From: a virus
IMG/VR virus record: IMGVR_UViG_3300044712_000982
Location: 1 to 64,000 of that record
Strand: one strand, 5' to 3'
DNA length: 64,000 bases
Of the stretch, positions 35,651 through 45,246 are shown piece by piece. Under the pieces are notes generated by a model, which was not told where the DNA came from, made no database searches, and saw nothing but the letters and a program-made list of their open reading frames with translations. Each line of letters starts with the position of its first letter. Position 1 is the first letter of the stretch. The position numbers and the translations under genes are program-made.

Positions 35651-35884
35651 GTGAGGGAGATTCGCCGACCCCTCGCCCTCGCAACCACCACAGCGATCGG
35701 GGCGGCAATCCTCACGGCCGGCATCGCCAGCATCGGTGAGCCGGTCGACATGCCACACTCGGCAGCGATGATCGGCGCACTCGGGATCCTGTGGGGCGCA
35801 CAACTCCTGATATGGCCCGGACGCAAACGAGGAGGCAACATGAACGCCTCCAATAACCACATGCGCAACGCCAATGGCAGTTGA
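35651..35884 (+). CDS. 77-aa two-span membrane protein
   Basis: GTG 35651 gives MREIRRPLALATTTAIGAAI. Two hydrophobic segments (residues 9-28 and 38-55) are followed by a hydrophilic tail. It precedes terminase and overlaps it by 11 nt. It could be a lysis-related or superinfection protein, but nothing specific is seen. Confidence 0.5.
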   Translation: MREIRRPLALATTTAIGAAILTAGIASIGEPVDMPHSAAMIGALGILWGAQLLIWPGRKRGGNMNASNNHMRNANGS

Positions 35885-36506
35885 CCGCAGGCACGGCTGC
35901 GATAAATGCGGCCAGCCACACCCGAAATGCTCGGCTCACCGAAAAAGCGACGGACAGCCGTGCGGACGTCAACCAATGCGCGGCTTGAACGTATGCCGGC
36001 AGTGCGGCGGCGGTGCGATCCAGGCCAGGAACGCGGCGAAAGCACGGCTTACCGAAGCCGCTGCGGCGAAGGCAATGGACACATACGGACTCCCGGTCGA
36101 GGTCAATCCGGTTGATGCGCTTCTCGCCGAGGTTCACCGCACGGCCGGGCATGTGGCTTGGCTCGGGCAGCGGATCAAGGCGCTGCAAGAATCCGAATTG
36201 GTATGGGGCAAGACGGAGCAGGTCAGTAAGACCGCGACCGAATTTCCCGGTACCGATACGACTGAGGGCGCGGTGCCGAATGCGCTCCTCAAGTTGTATC
36301 AGCAGGAACGTGCACACTTGGTCGGGGTGTGTAAGACGGCGATTGCCGCTGGCTTGGATGAGCGGCGGGTGCGGCTGGCCGAGTCGCAAGGGGCGATGAT
36401 CGCGCAGGTGATCCGCGCAATCCTCGGCGACCTTGACCTGTCGGCGCAGCAGCAGTCGATGGTTGCCGAGGTCGTGCCGCGGCATTTGCGGATGCTCGCG
36501 GCCTGA
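35874..36506 (+). CDS. Terminase small subunit
   Basis: 210 aa. An N-terminal zinc-binding region (CDKCGQPHPKCSAHRKSDGQ, then CGRQPMRGLNVCRQCGG) typical of actinophage small terminases is followed by a helical central domain (VDALLAEVHRTAGHVAWLGQ ... ALLKLYQQERAHLVGVCKTA) and a C-terminal oligomerisation helix. It recognises the packaging start on phage DNA and precedes the large subunit by 14 nt. Confidence 0.85.
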   Translation: MAVDRRHGCDKCGQPHPKCSAHRKSDGQPCGRQPMRGLNVCRQCGGGAIQARNAAKARLTEAAAAKAMDTYGLPVEVNPVDALLAEVHRTAGHVAWLGQRIKALQESELVWGKTEQVSKTATEFPGTDTTEGAVPNALLKLYQQERAHLVGVCKTAIAAGLDERRVRLAESQGAMIAQVIRAILGDLDLSAQQQSMVAEVVPRHLRMLAA

Positions 36507-36520
36507 TCGGTGGTGGTGGC

Positions 36521-38011
36521 GTGACTGCGGTCCTGTCGCCGTGGGAGGCTGCGGCGCGACTGTTCGAGCCGAGGCGTCCGGTGGAGCCGTGCTCGTGGCC
36601 GTCGCCCGGTGCAATGGCGTGTGATCTTGACGCTCGGACGGTGCAGACTGCTGCGCTGAATCTGATTGATGATGCGCTTGTCGATGTCGCTAACGGCGAG
36701 TGTTTGCGGCTGATGATTTCGATGAGTCCTCAAGAGGGCAAGTCTGAGAGGACGTCTCGGCGTTTTCCCTTGTGGGCGTTGCGCCGTAATCCGAATTTGC
36801 GGATCGCGATTGTTTCGTATGCTCATGGTGTCGCGCGGCGTTGGGGTCAGTTCATCCGCGACGACATCGTTAACCACGGCGACAAGCTTGGTTTGGCTGT
36901 TGATCCGTCGTCGTCTGCGGCGCATGAGTGGAAGCTCGACGGGTACGACGGCGGGGTCTATTGTGTCGGAATCAAAGGTTCGCTGACATCACGTGCCGTC
37001 GATCTGCTCATTATTGATGACCCATATAAGGATGGGGAACAGGCCGATTCGGCGGCCTGGCAGGAAACCGTCCGTGACTTCTGGACCGAAGTCGCAATTC
37101 CCCGGCTCGGGCCCGGTGTCGCCGTGGTCATCATTCAAACAAGATGGCGGCACGATGACCTGTCCGGCTGGCTGAAAGACCGCAACGACGGGGTTGCCTG
37201 GCGCGTCATCAACATCCCAGCCCAAGCCGACCATCGGCCCGAACTCGGCGAGGCCGACCCACTCGGCCGAGAGCCCGGCGAATACATGGCTTCCGCCCGC
37301 GGCCGGACCCCCGAACAATGGGAACAACGTCGCCGGGAGGTCGGCGAACGCTCTTGGAACGCGCTTTTTCAGGGGCGGCCAACGCCGGGCGAGGGAGGGC
37401 TGTTCCAGCGGTCCTGGTGGCGCCATTTCGACGCGATGCCGGCCTACCGGGCACCTGCGGGGACATGGCACGCCGACGCCGATCAGGTCATCCAATCATG
37501 GGACATGACATTCAAGGACACCAAAGGTTCCGACTACGTTGTCGGGCAGGTGTGGGCTCGCCGTGGCGCACAGGCGTGGCTCCTCGACCAGGTGCGCGAC
37601 CGCATGGACTTCACCGCCACATGCAAAGCCGTCGAAGCGCTGTCGGCGAAATGGCCGCAGACGACGGCAAAACTGGTCGAGGACAAGGCCAACGGCCCGG
37701 CCGTGATATCCCAGTTGCGCATGCATGTTCCGGGACTGATCGCCGTCGAGCCCGGAGGGTCGAAGTACGCCCGCGCGTCGGCTGTGGCGCCGCTGGTCGA
37801 GGCGGGAAACGTTTACATTCCGACGGCCGCGGTCGCGCCGTGGGTCGGATCTTTCGTTGAGGAGCTAGCCGGGTTCCCGGCGGCAAAGCATGACGATCAG
37901 GTCGATGCCGCGTCGCAGGCGCTGTCGAGGCTGATGCTCGGCGTTTCGGGTGTCGCATCGAGCGAGTGGCTGAATGCATACAAGAATGCATACAAGGATG
38001 CTGCTGGATGA
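36521..38011 (+). CDS. Terminase large subunit
   Basis: 496 aa, GTG start. Walker-A-like SPQEGKS (residues 69-75), Walker B LLIIDDP (162-168) and the coupling motif region VVIIQTRWRHDD are followed by an RNase-H-type nuclease: SWDMTFKDTKGSDYVVG, LVEDKANGPAV and KHDDQVDA supply the three acidic clusters. It is the ATP-driven packaging motor and genome-cutting nuclease. G+C in third positions is lower in its first 150 codons. Confidence 0.95.
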   Translation: MTAVLSPWEAAARLFEPRRPVEPCSWPSPGAMACDLDARTVQTAALNLIDDALVDVANGECLRLMISMSPQEGKSERTSRRFPLWALRRNPNLRIAIVSYAHGVARRWGQFIRDDIVNHGDKLGLAVDPSSSAAHEWKLDGYDGGVYCVGIKGSLTSRAVDLLIIDDPYKDGEQADSAAWQETVRDFWTEVAIPRLGPGVAVVIIQTRWRHDDLSGWLKDRNDGVAWRVINIPAQADHRPELGEADPLGREPGEYMASARGRTPEQWEQRRREVGERSWNALFQGRPTPGEGGLFQRSWWRHFDAMPAYRAPAGTWHADADQVIQSWDMTFKDTKGSDYVVGQVWARRGAQAWLLDQVRDRMDFTATCKAVEALSAKWPQTTAKLVEDKANGPAVISQLRMHVPGLIAVEPGGSKYARASAVAPLVEAGNVYIPTAAVAPWVGSFVEELAGFPAAKHDDQVDAASQALSRLMLGVSGVASSEWLNAYKNAYKDAAG

Positions 38012-38021
38012 CGGGGGGTGA

Positions 38022-40643
38022 ATGGTGGGGCGTCGCCGTACCCGTAGTCAGCGCACGGTCGTGAAGGCCGCCGCACCCACGATCACCCCGGCCGGCACGT
38101 TCACACCACAGCAGGTGCTCGGGTTGATGCAGGCCGCCCGAAGCGGGCAGGTCACGGGCGCGTTGGTGCCGCTGCCGCGGGTTGAGCCGCAGGTGGCGTT
38201 CGGGCCGGGCGTACCGCTCATCCCGGGCGCAATCGACCCGGTGCAGCCGTCCGGCCGCCCACTTCCGCGCCGCAACGAATATCCGGTCACGGCGAACCTG
38301 CCGGGCGTCACGGATCGGCTGGTGCCGTGGTCCGTGCTGCGCGACGCGGCAGAGCGCATCCCGCTGTTCCGCAAGTGCATCGAGATCCGCAAGAAGGAAG
38401 TGGCGACGGTCGAATGGACTGTCGCCGTCACCAAGGACGCCGTCAATGCGGCGCGTGAAGTCGACGGCGGGTCGAAAGTCGAGGTTGAGAAGGCGCTGCG
38501 GGAAAGGCTGGCGCCGGAAATCTCGCGGTGTACCGAGTTTTGGAGCGAGCCCGACCGGGACCAGGGGTACGCGTTCTCACGGTGGGTGACCGCCGTCCTC
38601 GAAGACCATTTGGTGTTGGATGCGATCGCGCTGTTTCCGCGTCGGACTCGGGGCGCGGTTGCCGGGCTCGGCAAAGACCTGTACGCGCTAGAATGCATCG
38701 ACGGCAGTACGGTGAAGCCGTTGCGTGACCATCGTGGTGGTCGGCCGTTGCCCCCGAATCCGGCGTTTCAGCAGATTCTGCACGGATTCCCGCGCGGCGA
38801 ATTCGTCGCCGATGTTGACGGCGACGGGAACGTCATCAACGGGTACACTGCGGACCGGCTGATTTATCTGCGGTCCAACGTCCGATCGTTCACCCCGTAC
38901 GGGCTGTCGGCCGTCGAGCAGGCGCTGATGGACGGCGACCTGTACCTGAAGCGCATGCAGTGGATGGGCTCTGAGTACACCGATGGCGTCATGCCCACCG
39001 GATGGCTCAAGCAGGACGGGTCAATGCTCGGCTGGACGCCGCAGCAGGTCATGGACTTCGAGCGGCAAATCAACGACGTCTACGGCGGCCAGTCCGCGAT
39101 GCGGCACAGGCTCCGTGTCCTGCCGCCGGGGATTGAGCCGGTCGAATCGACGGACGTGGCCGAACGGTACCGGCCCGAATACGACCTGCACCTGATCAAG
39201 TTGGTTGCGGGACATTTCGACGTCACCATTGCCGAATTGGGCTTCACGGAGCAGGGTGGCCTCGGGTCCACCGGGTGGCATGAGGGCCAGGCCGACATAC
39301 AAAACCGGCGCGCCACCCGCCCCGACATGCAATGGCTACAGGAAACCCTGACCGACATTTCGCGTCGACACATCGGCATGCCCCGAGAGTTGGAACTCAA
39401 ATTCTTGGGCTTCGATTCCGAGGATGAGGCCGAAGCGGACACGGTCACCCAGAACAGGGTGTGCACCGCGCGGATGACCATCAATGAGGCGCGCGACCAG
39501 ACCGGGCAGCCGCGCCTCGACATCCCCGAAGCCGACATGCCGCTACTCATCTCCGGGAACAACGTCACCGTCCTCGAAGGTGCCGCCGATCGGGCTGCGG
39601 CCGGCGCGGAACTCGCACAGCGGGCCATCGTGGGTAAGCAGCCCGCGGAAGACGATGACGGAGAGTCGCCGGCCCCACTGGGCGCCACATCCGACACCGA
39701 GGATGCCGACAGCCCGCCGAAGCCAGCCGCCGCCGAAGACGCCGAAGCGGAGAAGTCCGTCAAAGCGGAGATCGGCGCGTACCGGCGTTGGCTCCGCAAA
39801 GGCCACACCTCGCGCCCATTCGTCGCCGCCCACCTCACGAAGGCCGACATCGCCACCTACGGACTCGACCCGGCCACCATCACCCCCGCCGCAGGGCGTG
39901 ATGCCGACCCAAAAGCGTGGCCCGGGTGGTCCCGGGACCGGCAAACCGCCAACCACTGGGCGCCCATCCTCGCGCAGGCTTTGACTGGGGCACTGCCCGA
40001 TAGCCTCACGGCCGACTACCGGCAGACCCACCCCGACGCGTCCGAGACCGAACCCGCCGAACAGTGGCTCGACGACCGCCGCGGCAAAGTCACTGCCACA
40101 CTCGCCGCGGTACTCATTCCGCTGATGCTCGACGGCGCAGTCATCGGCGCACTGTCCACACGCGCCCTCGCCGCCAGCGGCACCGCAGCCGGGGCGATCG
40201 CCTCAGTCGACTGGCTTGGCTGGCGCCCGGGTGACACCGACCGGGCACGGCAGATCCTCGCCGCCACCGGCGTCGACACGGCGATAGTCGAGGCCGAGTC
40301 GCGACGTGCCGCGCAACAACTCACCGCGGGCAGGCTCACGGCAGCAGCTGCTGCGATCGCGGCCGGCACGAGCATCACGGCAGCGCTCAACGCGTCGCCA
40401 TGGGCCGCCATGGTCGCACTGACCGAGGTTGGTCGCGCTGCTGAAATCGCGGCGGCAGTGATCCAGCCGGCAACCGGGATGCGCCACCAGCGGTGGTATC
40501 TCGACCCGCGGGTGGACAACTGCCCCATCTGCATCGAAAACGCCGAATCCGGCCCGCTGCCCGTTGGCGTGGCGTGGCCATCCGGGCACATCCGCCCGCC
40601 CGTCCACCCCTGGTGCCGCTGCCATCTCGGAGGAGCCTCGTGA
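38022..40643 (+). CDS. Portal protein fused to a MuF-like domain
   Basis: 873 aa, GTG/ATG region after GGGGGTG. Residues 80-530 are the portal ring (FRKCIEIRKKEVATVEWTVA, YALECIDGSTVKPL, GLSAVEQALMDGDLYLKRMQ). Residues 540-650 are an acidic linker. Residues 700-873 are helical and end in DNCPICIENAESGPLP followed by HPWCRC, the MuF signature of minor head proteins. The portal forms the DNA channel; MuF domains are internal head proteins. In many phages these are two genes. Confidence 0.9.
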   Translation: MVGRRRTRSQRTVVKAAAPTITPAGTFTPQQVLGLMQAARSGQVTGALVPLPRVEPQVAFGPGVPLIPGAIDPVQPSGRPLPRRNEYPVTANLPGVTDRLVPWSVLRDAAERIPLFRKCIEIRKKEVATVEWTVAVTKDAVNAAREVDGGSKVEVEKALRERLAPEISRCTEFWSEPDRDQGYAFSRWVTAVLEDHLVLDAIALFPRRTRGAVAGLGKDLYALECIDGSTVKPLRDHRGGRPLPPNPAFQQILHGFPRGEFVADVDGDGNVINGYTADRLIYLRSNVRSFTPYGLSAVEQALMDGDLYLKRMQWMGSEYTDGVMPTGWLKQDGSMLGWTPQQVMDFERQINDVYGGQSAMRHRLRVLPPGIEPVESTDVAERYRPEYDLHLIKLVAGHFDVTIAELGFTEQGGLGSTGWHEGQADIQNRRATRPDMQWLQETLTDISRRHIGMPRELELKFLGFDSEDEAEADTVTQNRVCTARMTINEARDQTGQPRLDIPEADMPLLISGNNVTVLEGAADRAAAGAELAQRAIVGKQPAEDDDGESPAPLGATSDTEDADSPPKPAAAEDAEAEKSVKAEIGAYRRWLRKGHTSRPFVAAHLTKADIATYGLDPATITPAAGRDADPKAWPGWSRDRQTANHWAPILAQALTGALPDSLTADYRQTHPDASETEPAEQWLDDRRGKVTATLAAVLIPLMLDGAVIGALSTRALAASGTAAGAIASVDWLGWRPGDTDRARQILAATGVDTAIVEAESRRAAQQLTAGRLTAAAAAIAAGTSITAALNASPWAAMVALTEVGRAAEIAAAVIQPATGMRHQRWYLDPRVDNCPICIENAESGPLPVGVAWPSGHIRPPVHPWCRCHLGGAS

Positions 40644-40924
40644 TCGTTCATCCCACGCCGTTTGCGGCCTCGGGTGTCATCGCCACCACCGCCAAGCGGT
40701 ACGCCGGATTTTCGGTCCGGGAGACCGCCGGATCAACCGCGACCGTGCGGGTATGGGACTCCGCAACAGGCGCTACCGGCGCCGTGATGGAGGAGATCGC
40801 GCTCGTCGCGTACGAGTCAGCTCGCGAGTACTACCCGGCCGGCATCACCACATCGGGCCAGACCGGCATCTACGTCGAGGTCGTGTCCGGCACGGTCACC
40901 GGATCGATCCGCAGGGAGGCATAG
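40640..40924 (+). CDS. Small head/virion protein, 94 aa
   Basis: GTG 40640 gives MIVHPTPFAASGVIATTAKR. TAKRYAGFSVRETAGSTATV, VRVWDSATGATGAVM and GIYVEVVSGTVTGSIR form a beta-sandwich-like domain found in several actinophage head operons (recalled). It may decorate the capsid. Its stop overlaps the next start. Confidence 0.6.
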   Translation: MIVHPTPFAASGVIATTAKRYAGFSVRETAGSTATVRVWDSATGATGAVMEEIALVAYESAREYYPAGITTSGQTGIYVEVVSGTVTGSIRREA

Positions 40925-41373
40925 TGGCGCGGCAGATCACCGACGCGCAGAAGGCCGCCGCAGTCCAGCGCGTCAAGTCCGGCGAATCCAAGGCTGCTGT
41001 TGCCCGATCCCTTGGCGTGTCCGGCCCGACCGTCACCAACTGGATCAACGCCGCCGCCGCCGAGCAAGCAGAAGCCGCACCGAAATCTGAGGCGTCACGT
41101 TTCGCACCCCCAGCACCGGCAGAGGTCGTACCCCCGCCAGCGCCCGCGCCCAAACCGGTCGTCCCGGGTGACGTCGCACCGCCCGCCACGCTCGCACCCA
41201 TCCCCGGGCCGCAGCAGGCACCCACCCCGACCGTGGTCGCCGCACCCCCAGCACCCGTCCCGACCATCGCCACGCGCGACGAAGTCTGCGGCATGTGCCG
41301 GCCACCGCAAGGTGTGCACCCGTGCGCGACGTCATTCACCTGTGCGCACGGCCATTGGGTATTGCACCTCTGA
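40924..41373 (+). CDS. HTH plus Pro-rich linker plus zinc-knuckle protein, 149 aa
   Basis: GTG 40924 gives MARQITDAQKAAAVQRVKSG; residues 8-45 (ESKAAVARSLGVSGPTVTNW) are an HTH. Residues 55-120 are Pro/Ala-rich and disordered. The end EVCGMCRPPQGVHPC...CAHGH is a Cys/His cluster. A DNA-binding protein inside a head operon is unusual; it could regulate late genes. Confidence 0.6.
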   Translation: MARQITDAQKAAAVQRVKSGESKAAVARSLGVSGPTVTNWINAAAAEQAEAAPKSEASRFAPPAPAEVVPPPAPAPKPVVPGDVAPPATLAPIPGPQQAPTPTVVAAPPAPVPTIATRDEVCGMCRPPQGVHPCATSFTCAHGHWVLHL

Positions 41374-41374
41374 C

Positions 41375-41420
41375 CCGGGCCTGACGTTGCGCGTCGGGGG
41401 ACGGGCGGACTCAGGCCCGG
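41375..41420 (+). terminator. Hairpin between head genes and the sugar cassette
   Basis: CCGGGCCTGA (41375-41384) and TCAGGCCCGG (41411-41420), perfect 10-bp stem with a 26-nt loop. No T tract. It marks the 5' boundary of the epimerase/glycosyltransferase block. Confidence 0.6.
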
Positions 41421-41460
41421 CCCCCAATCAAAAGCCGTCCCCCACAGAGAAAGCGGAATC

Positions 41461-42408
41461 ATGCGCGTTGGAGTCACCGGCGGAGCCGGATTCATCGGCG
41501 GTCACGTCGTGGCCGAGTTGCGGGGCGCCGGCCACGACCCGATGGTGTTCGATACGCGTGGCCGCATCGCCCACGGCGCACCGGTCATGATGGGCGACGT
41601 CCGCGACGCAACAGCCGTCACCGAGTTCGCAGCCCACGTCGATGCGATCATCCACCTTGCGGCGGTGCTGGGCACGCAGGAGACGATCACCAATCCGCGC
41701 CCGTCGGCCGAAACAAACATCATCGGCGCGTTGAACATCTTCGAAGCCGCAGCCCAGTACTCGCTGCCGACCGTCTATGCGGGCGTCGGGAACCATTGGA
41801 TGCGCAACCACGGAACCGGCGCCTACACCATCTCGAAGACGGCCGCCGAGGACTTTGCGCGCATGCACAACGCCTACCGCGGCGGGCGCATTACCATCGT
41901 CAGGCCCGTCAATGCCTACGGCTGCGGGCAGTCGGTAGCCGCACCGTACGGCTCGTCGAAGGTCCGCAAGATAACCCCCGCGTTCGTGTGTCGAGCATTG
42001 ACCGGTGCGCCCATCGAGGTCTACGGCGACGGCACCCAAATCAGCGACATGGTCCACGTATCCGACGTCGCCCACGCCTTCGTCGCCGCCATCGACCACA
42101 CCGCGCAGCATGGCGCCACCGTCAAGCCCGTCGAAGTCGGGCCGCCCACCAGCCACACCGTCAACCAGGTCGCTGAGCTGGTCATCAAGGCCGCCGCCGA
42201 CCTCGGATACCCGCCCGTCGAACTGACACACCTGCCGATGCGGCCCGGAGAAGTCCCCAACGCCGTTGTGTCCGCCGACGTCTCGACCCTCGCGCAGGTA
42301 GGCATCGACCCGGGCGCATTCGTGCCGCTCGACGCGGGTATCTCCGGAACTGTCGCATGGTTCGCCGAGCACTGGCTCCCCGGCTACCTCGCCAGCCGGT
42401 CGTCATGA
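41461..42408 (+). CDS. NAD-dependent sugar epimerase/dehydratase
   Basis: 315 aa, extended SDR family. It has TGGAGFIGGHV (NAD-binding, residue 6), IIHLAAVLGTQ, NIIGALNIFEAA, the YTISK catalytic Tyr-Lys, and RPVNAYGCGQ with a substrate-loop region. It probably makes or converts a nucleotide sugar for the three downstream glycosyltransferases. AGAAAG upstream gives only a modest ribosome-binding site. Confidence 0.9.
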   Translation: MRVGVTGGAGFIGGHVVAELRGAGHDPMVFDTRGRIAHGAPVMMGDVRDATAVTEFAAHVDAIIHLAAVLGTQETITNPRPSAETNIIGALNIFEAAAQYSLPTVYAGVGNHWMRNHGTGAYTISKTAAEDFARMHNAYRGGRITIVRPVNAYGCGQSVAAPYGSSKVRKITPAFVCRALTGAPIEVYGDGTQISDMVHVSDVAHAFVAAIDHTAQHGATVKPVEVGPPTSHTVNQVAELVIKAAADLGYPPVELTHLPMRPGEVPNAVVSADVSTLAQVGIDPGAFVPLDAGISGTVAWFAEHWLPGYLASRSS

Positions 42409-42608
42409 TGCCGCAGCTCGGCGAGGCCTACCGCTATCAGCCGCAGGGCATGACTGGCCATCCGGCATACGGGGTGCACGTGACCGTCGTCGGACTGATC
42501 CTCGACACGGCGACCGGAGCCAAGAAGATCCGCGTACACGGCCCGGACGGTGTCTACGAACCCACCGCCGACATCTTCGCCCGCGACTACTGGGGCCCAC
42601 TCGCGTGA
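42405..42608 (+). CDS. Hypothetical 67-aa protein
   Basis: ATG 42405 (ATGA overlap) begins MMPQLGEAYRYQPQGMTGHP, a beta-rich domain containing VTVVGLILDTATGAKKIRVH. It lies between epimerase and the first glycosyltransferase. No family is recognised. Confidence 0.55.
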   Translation: MMPQLGEAYRYQPQGMTGHPAYGVHVTVVGLILDTATGAKKIRVHGPDGVYEPTADIFARDYWGPLA

Positions 42609-43609
42609 CCCGCATCCACTTCTGGTGCGCCGACGAAGCCGGGCAGGCGTTCTGGCGCATGCAACTGCCAGGCGAAGCACTACGGCGCCGCGGCCACCAC
42701 GTCACCATCGGGCAGGCGTTCACCGTCGAACGACAGGGCGAGGCCGACGTGGTTGTGGGGCCGCGGATCTGCGAGCCGGCACCAACCGCCGTGTGGCAGC
42801 GACTAGCGGCTGAGGGACGCGCGCTCGTCTACGACGTCGACGACGATTACCTCAACGTCGATTCGACCAACGCGGACGCCGTCGTCTACTACGGCGACCC
42901 AGGACGCCGCGCTCGGATGATCGCCAACATCGAGGCAGCCACCGCCGTCACCTGCGTATCGCAACGCCTCGCCGACACCTACCGTCGCCACAATCCGAAC
43001 ACGGTGGTCGTGCCGAACGGGCTCCCCGCTCACGTGCTCGACTGGCGGCATTCCAGCCTCGGCCCGGTCACGCTCGGATGGGCCGGATCGAGCTCGACGC
43101 TCCCGGAGCTGGAGTTGATCGGCTCCCGGGTACGGCGATTCTGCGACCGCAACGCTGGCGTGCGGGTCCGCACCGTCGGTGTCTGGCCCCGGGACCTCGC
43201 ATCAGTTGGACTGCGCAGCGACGCCGTCGAATACGTCGGCTGGCGGACGCCCGGCGAAGAATACCTGCGGGCGTGCCAAGGGTTCGATGTGTGGCTGGCC
43301 CCGTACCGATCCACCGAATTCAACAGGTGCAAGGCTGCGACGAAAGCGATCGAGGCTGCCGCACTCGGTATCCCCATCATCGCATCGGCGATCGAACCCT
43401 ACGAGCGGTTCGTGGAGCACGGCGTGACCGGTTTCCTGGTCCGCCGAGACCACGAATGGGACGGGTACATGCGGCAACTCGCCACTGACATCGACCTGCG
43501 TACGGCGATGGGGAAGGCCGCCCGCGACAAGGCTCGCAGCAACACGATCGAATCAATCGCGCCACAGTGGGAGGCGGCAATGGGCATCACCGCAGGGGTT
43601 GCGGCGTGA
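42605..43609 (+). CDS. GT-B glycosyltransferase (family 4-like)
   Basis: 334 aa, GTG start. N-terminal Rossmann half with DVVVGPRICEPA and ALVYDVDDDYLNVDSTN; C-terminal half with TLGWAGSSSTLPELELIGSR, AVEYVGWRTPGEEYLRACQG and KAIEAAALGIPIIAS (nucleotide-sugar E-x7-E-like region), then HGVTGFLVRRD. Retaining GT4-type enzymes use nucleotide sugars. The target may be a virion protein or phage DNA. Confidence 0.85.
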   Translation: MTRIHFWCADEAGQAFWRMQLPGEALRRRGHHVTIGQAFTVERQGEADVVVGPRICEPAPTAVWQRLAAEGRALVYDVDDDYLNVDSTNADAVVYYGDPGRRARMIANIEAATAVTCVSQRLADTYRRHNPNTVVVPNGLPAHVLDWRHSSLGPVTLGWAGSSSTLPELELIGSRVRRFCDRNAGVRVRTVGVWPRDLASVGLRSDAVEYVGWRTPGEEYLRACQGFDVWLAPYRSTEFNRCKAATKAIEAAALGIPIIASAIEPYERFVEHGVTGFLVRRDHEWDGYMRQLATDIDLRTAMGKAARDKARSNTIESIAPQWEAAMGITAGVAA

Positions 43610-44481
43610 GCGTCAACGGGCGCCCGACGATCGCGTGGACCCCTTGGGGGCGGAAGGTCACGACGTCGCTGCTGTATCGGCACCTGGCGCGTGACCACCG
43701 ACGCGGCATTGTCGACGCCTGGTACCTGTACATGAATACCGACCCGGATCAGGTCGGTGATGTTGCCTACGCGCACGAACTGGCCGCGTCGCACGACTGG
43801 ATTCACCTAGTCCACCGCCCGGCCGATGTTCCCGTCCTGTCGCCAAAGCAGCGCATGACCGGATTTGCCTACCGCTATTTCACGAATGCCGACGCGGTGT
43901 ATGTGCGGCTCGACGATGACATCATCTACATCCACGAAGATGCCATCACAACACTCGTGAATGCGAAACTTCAACAAGAATCGGTGCTGTGCGCATTCCC
44001 GATGACATGGAACAACGCCATTGTCTCGCACTTCGCGCAGCAGTACGGCAAGATACCCCGCGACTGGGGCACCGTCGGCATGTACTGCATGGACCCGATC
44101 GGGTGGGCTAACGGCCAATTCGGAATCAGGATCCACAACCTCCTGCTGGAGAAGATCGAGCAGGGCCGTGTAGGTGACCTGTACCTGTACCAGGACGTTC
44201 CACTCCCGCCCGCCACCCAATTTTCCGTATCATGCTTCGCTACGGCCGGCAGCGACTACGCGATACTCCAGCCGCCCGGATTCCTCGGCTACAGCAACGA
44301 CGCATACGGATGGGCCGAGGAAGAGAACTTCCACACCATCGAATGGCCGCGTCGCACCGGCAAAGTCAACATGCTCATCGGCAACGCGTTGGTCTCCCAC
44401 TACACGTTCGGGCCGCAACGCCAGGAGATCCTCGCAACCGACATTCTCGACCGCTACCGGGCGATCGCCGAGGCGCAATGA
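43606..44481 (+). CDS. GT-A-like glycosyltransferase
   Basis: 291 aa, GTG start. YVRLDDDIIYIHEDAI (near residue 103) has the D-x-D metal site expected of GT-A enzymes, and GYSNDAYGWAEEENFHTIEW is a likely acceptor/catalytic region. The N-terminus (TIAWTPWGRKVTTSLLYRHL) is typical of phage-encoded transferases with no named family. It is coupled to both flanking transferases. Confidence 0.75.
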   Translation: MSVNGRPTIAWTPWGRKVTTSLLYRHLARDHRRGIVDAWYLYMNTDPDQVGDVAYAHELAASHDWIHLVHRPADVPVLSPKQRMTGFAYRYFTNADAVYVRLDDDIIYIHEDAITTLVNAKLQQESVLCAFPMTWNNAIVSHFAQQYGKIPRDWGTVGMYCMDPIGWANGQFGIRIHNLLLEKIEQGRVGDLYLYQDVPLPPATQFSVSCFATAGSDYAILQPPGFLGYSNDAYGWAEEENFHTIEWPRRTGKVNMLIGNALVSHYTFGPQRQEILATDILDRYRAIAEAQ

Positions 44482-45242
44482 GCAGCAGCGGCCGAACCGA
44501 ACCGGCCCCCCTCAAAGTCGGCGTATGCGTGCCAGTACTCAACTCTCTGCCGTGGATCGAAAACCTGATCACGTCGATCGAGGCGCAAACCTACCAGCCA
44601 TTCTGCCTGTATTTTGTGGTCGACCGGAACGCGGACGGTACCGACGATGGCACCTGGGATTTCATGTCCTGCCGGTGGGGCAACTACAGCCTGACTCGCA
44701 ACGATGTCCATCTTGGCTGGCCGGCGTCACTGAATCGGGCAGCCTTTTTCGCCGTCGACCACGGTTGCGATGCGTTGTTCGTTGCGAATGCGGACGATTG
44801 GCTTCGCCTCGACTGCCTCGAAAAGGCGGTTGCCGCACTACCGGGATACGACTGGGTGAATGTGTACGGCCAGCAGGTCGGCGGCCGGGACGTGGTCATG
44901 GAGTCGATTCCGCCGACGTCACTGGCGGAGCTGACGACACACACGCCGTGCACCAACTTCGCCCTCATCACGGCCAAAGCGTGGCAGGAGGTTGGCGGGT
45001 ATGCCGAAGACCTCGGTCTTGCTGGGCTTGGCGCGGGCTATGAGGACTGGGAATTTTGGGTTCGCATGGTCAAAGCCCGGCTGCGCGGCAATGTGGTGAA
45101 AGAGCCGCTCTACTACTACCGCATGCACGAAGGCCAGCTGCACAGGCTGACCACGGCGCGGCACGCCGAAGCCGTGGATCTCATCATGCGGCGGCACCCC
45201 GACTTGGCGCGGATAGCACGCAAGCGGCGCAACGGCGACTGA
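44478..45242 (+). CDS. Family 2 glycosyltransferase
   Basis: 254 aa. Start KVGVCVPVLNSLPWIENLIT (GT2 nucleotide-binding strand), FVANADDWLRLDCLEKAVAA (D-x-D) and GLGAGYEDWEFWVRMVKA (the ED/WE catalytic-base region) are classical GT2 features. It ends the sugar cassette 4 nt before the next gene. Confidence 0.85.
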   Translation: MSSSGRTEPAPLKVGVCVPVLNSLPWIENLITSIEAQTYQPFCLYFVVDRNADGTDDGTWDFMSCRWGNYSLTRNDVHLGWPASLNRAAFFAVDHGCDALFVANADDWLRLDCLEKAVAALPGYDWVNVYGQQVGGRDVVMESIPPTSLAELTTHTPCTNFALITAKAWQEVGGYAEDLGLAGLGAGYEDWEFWVRMVKARLRGNVVKEPLYYYRMHEGQLHRLTTARHAEAVDLIMRRHPDLARIARKRRNGD

Positions 45243-45246
45243 GGGG

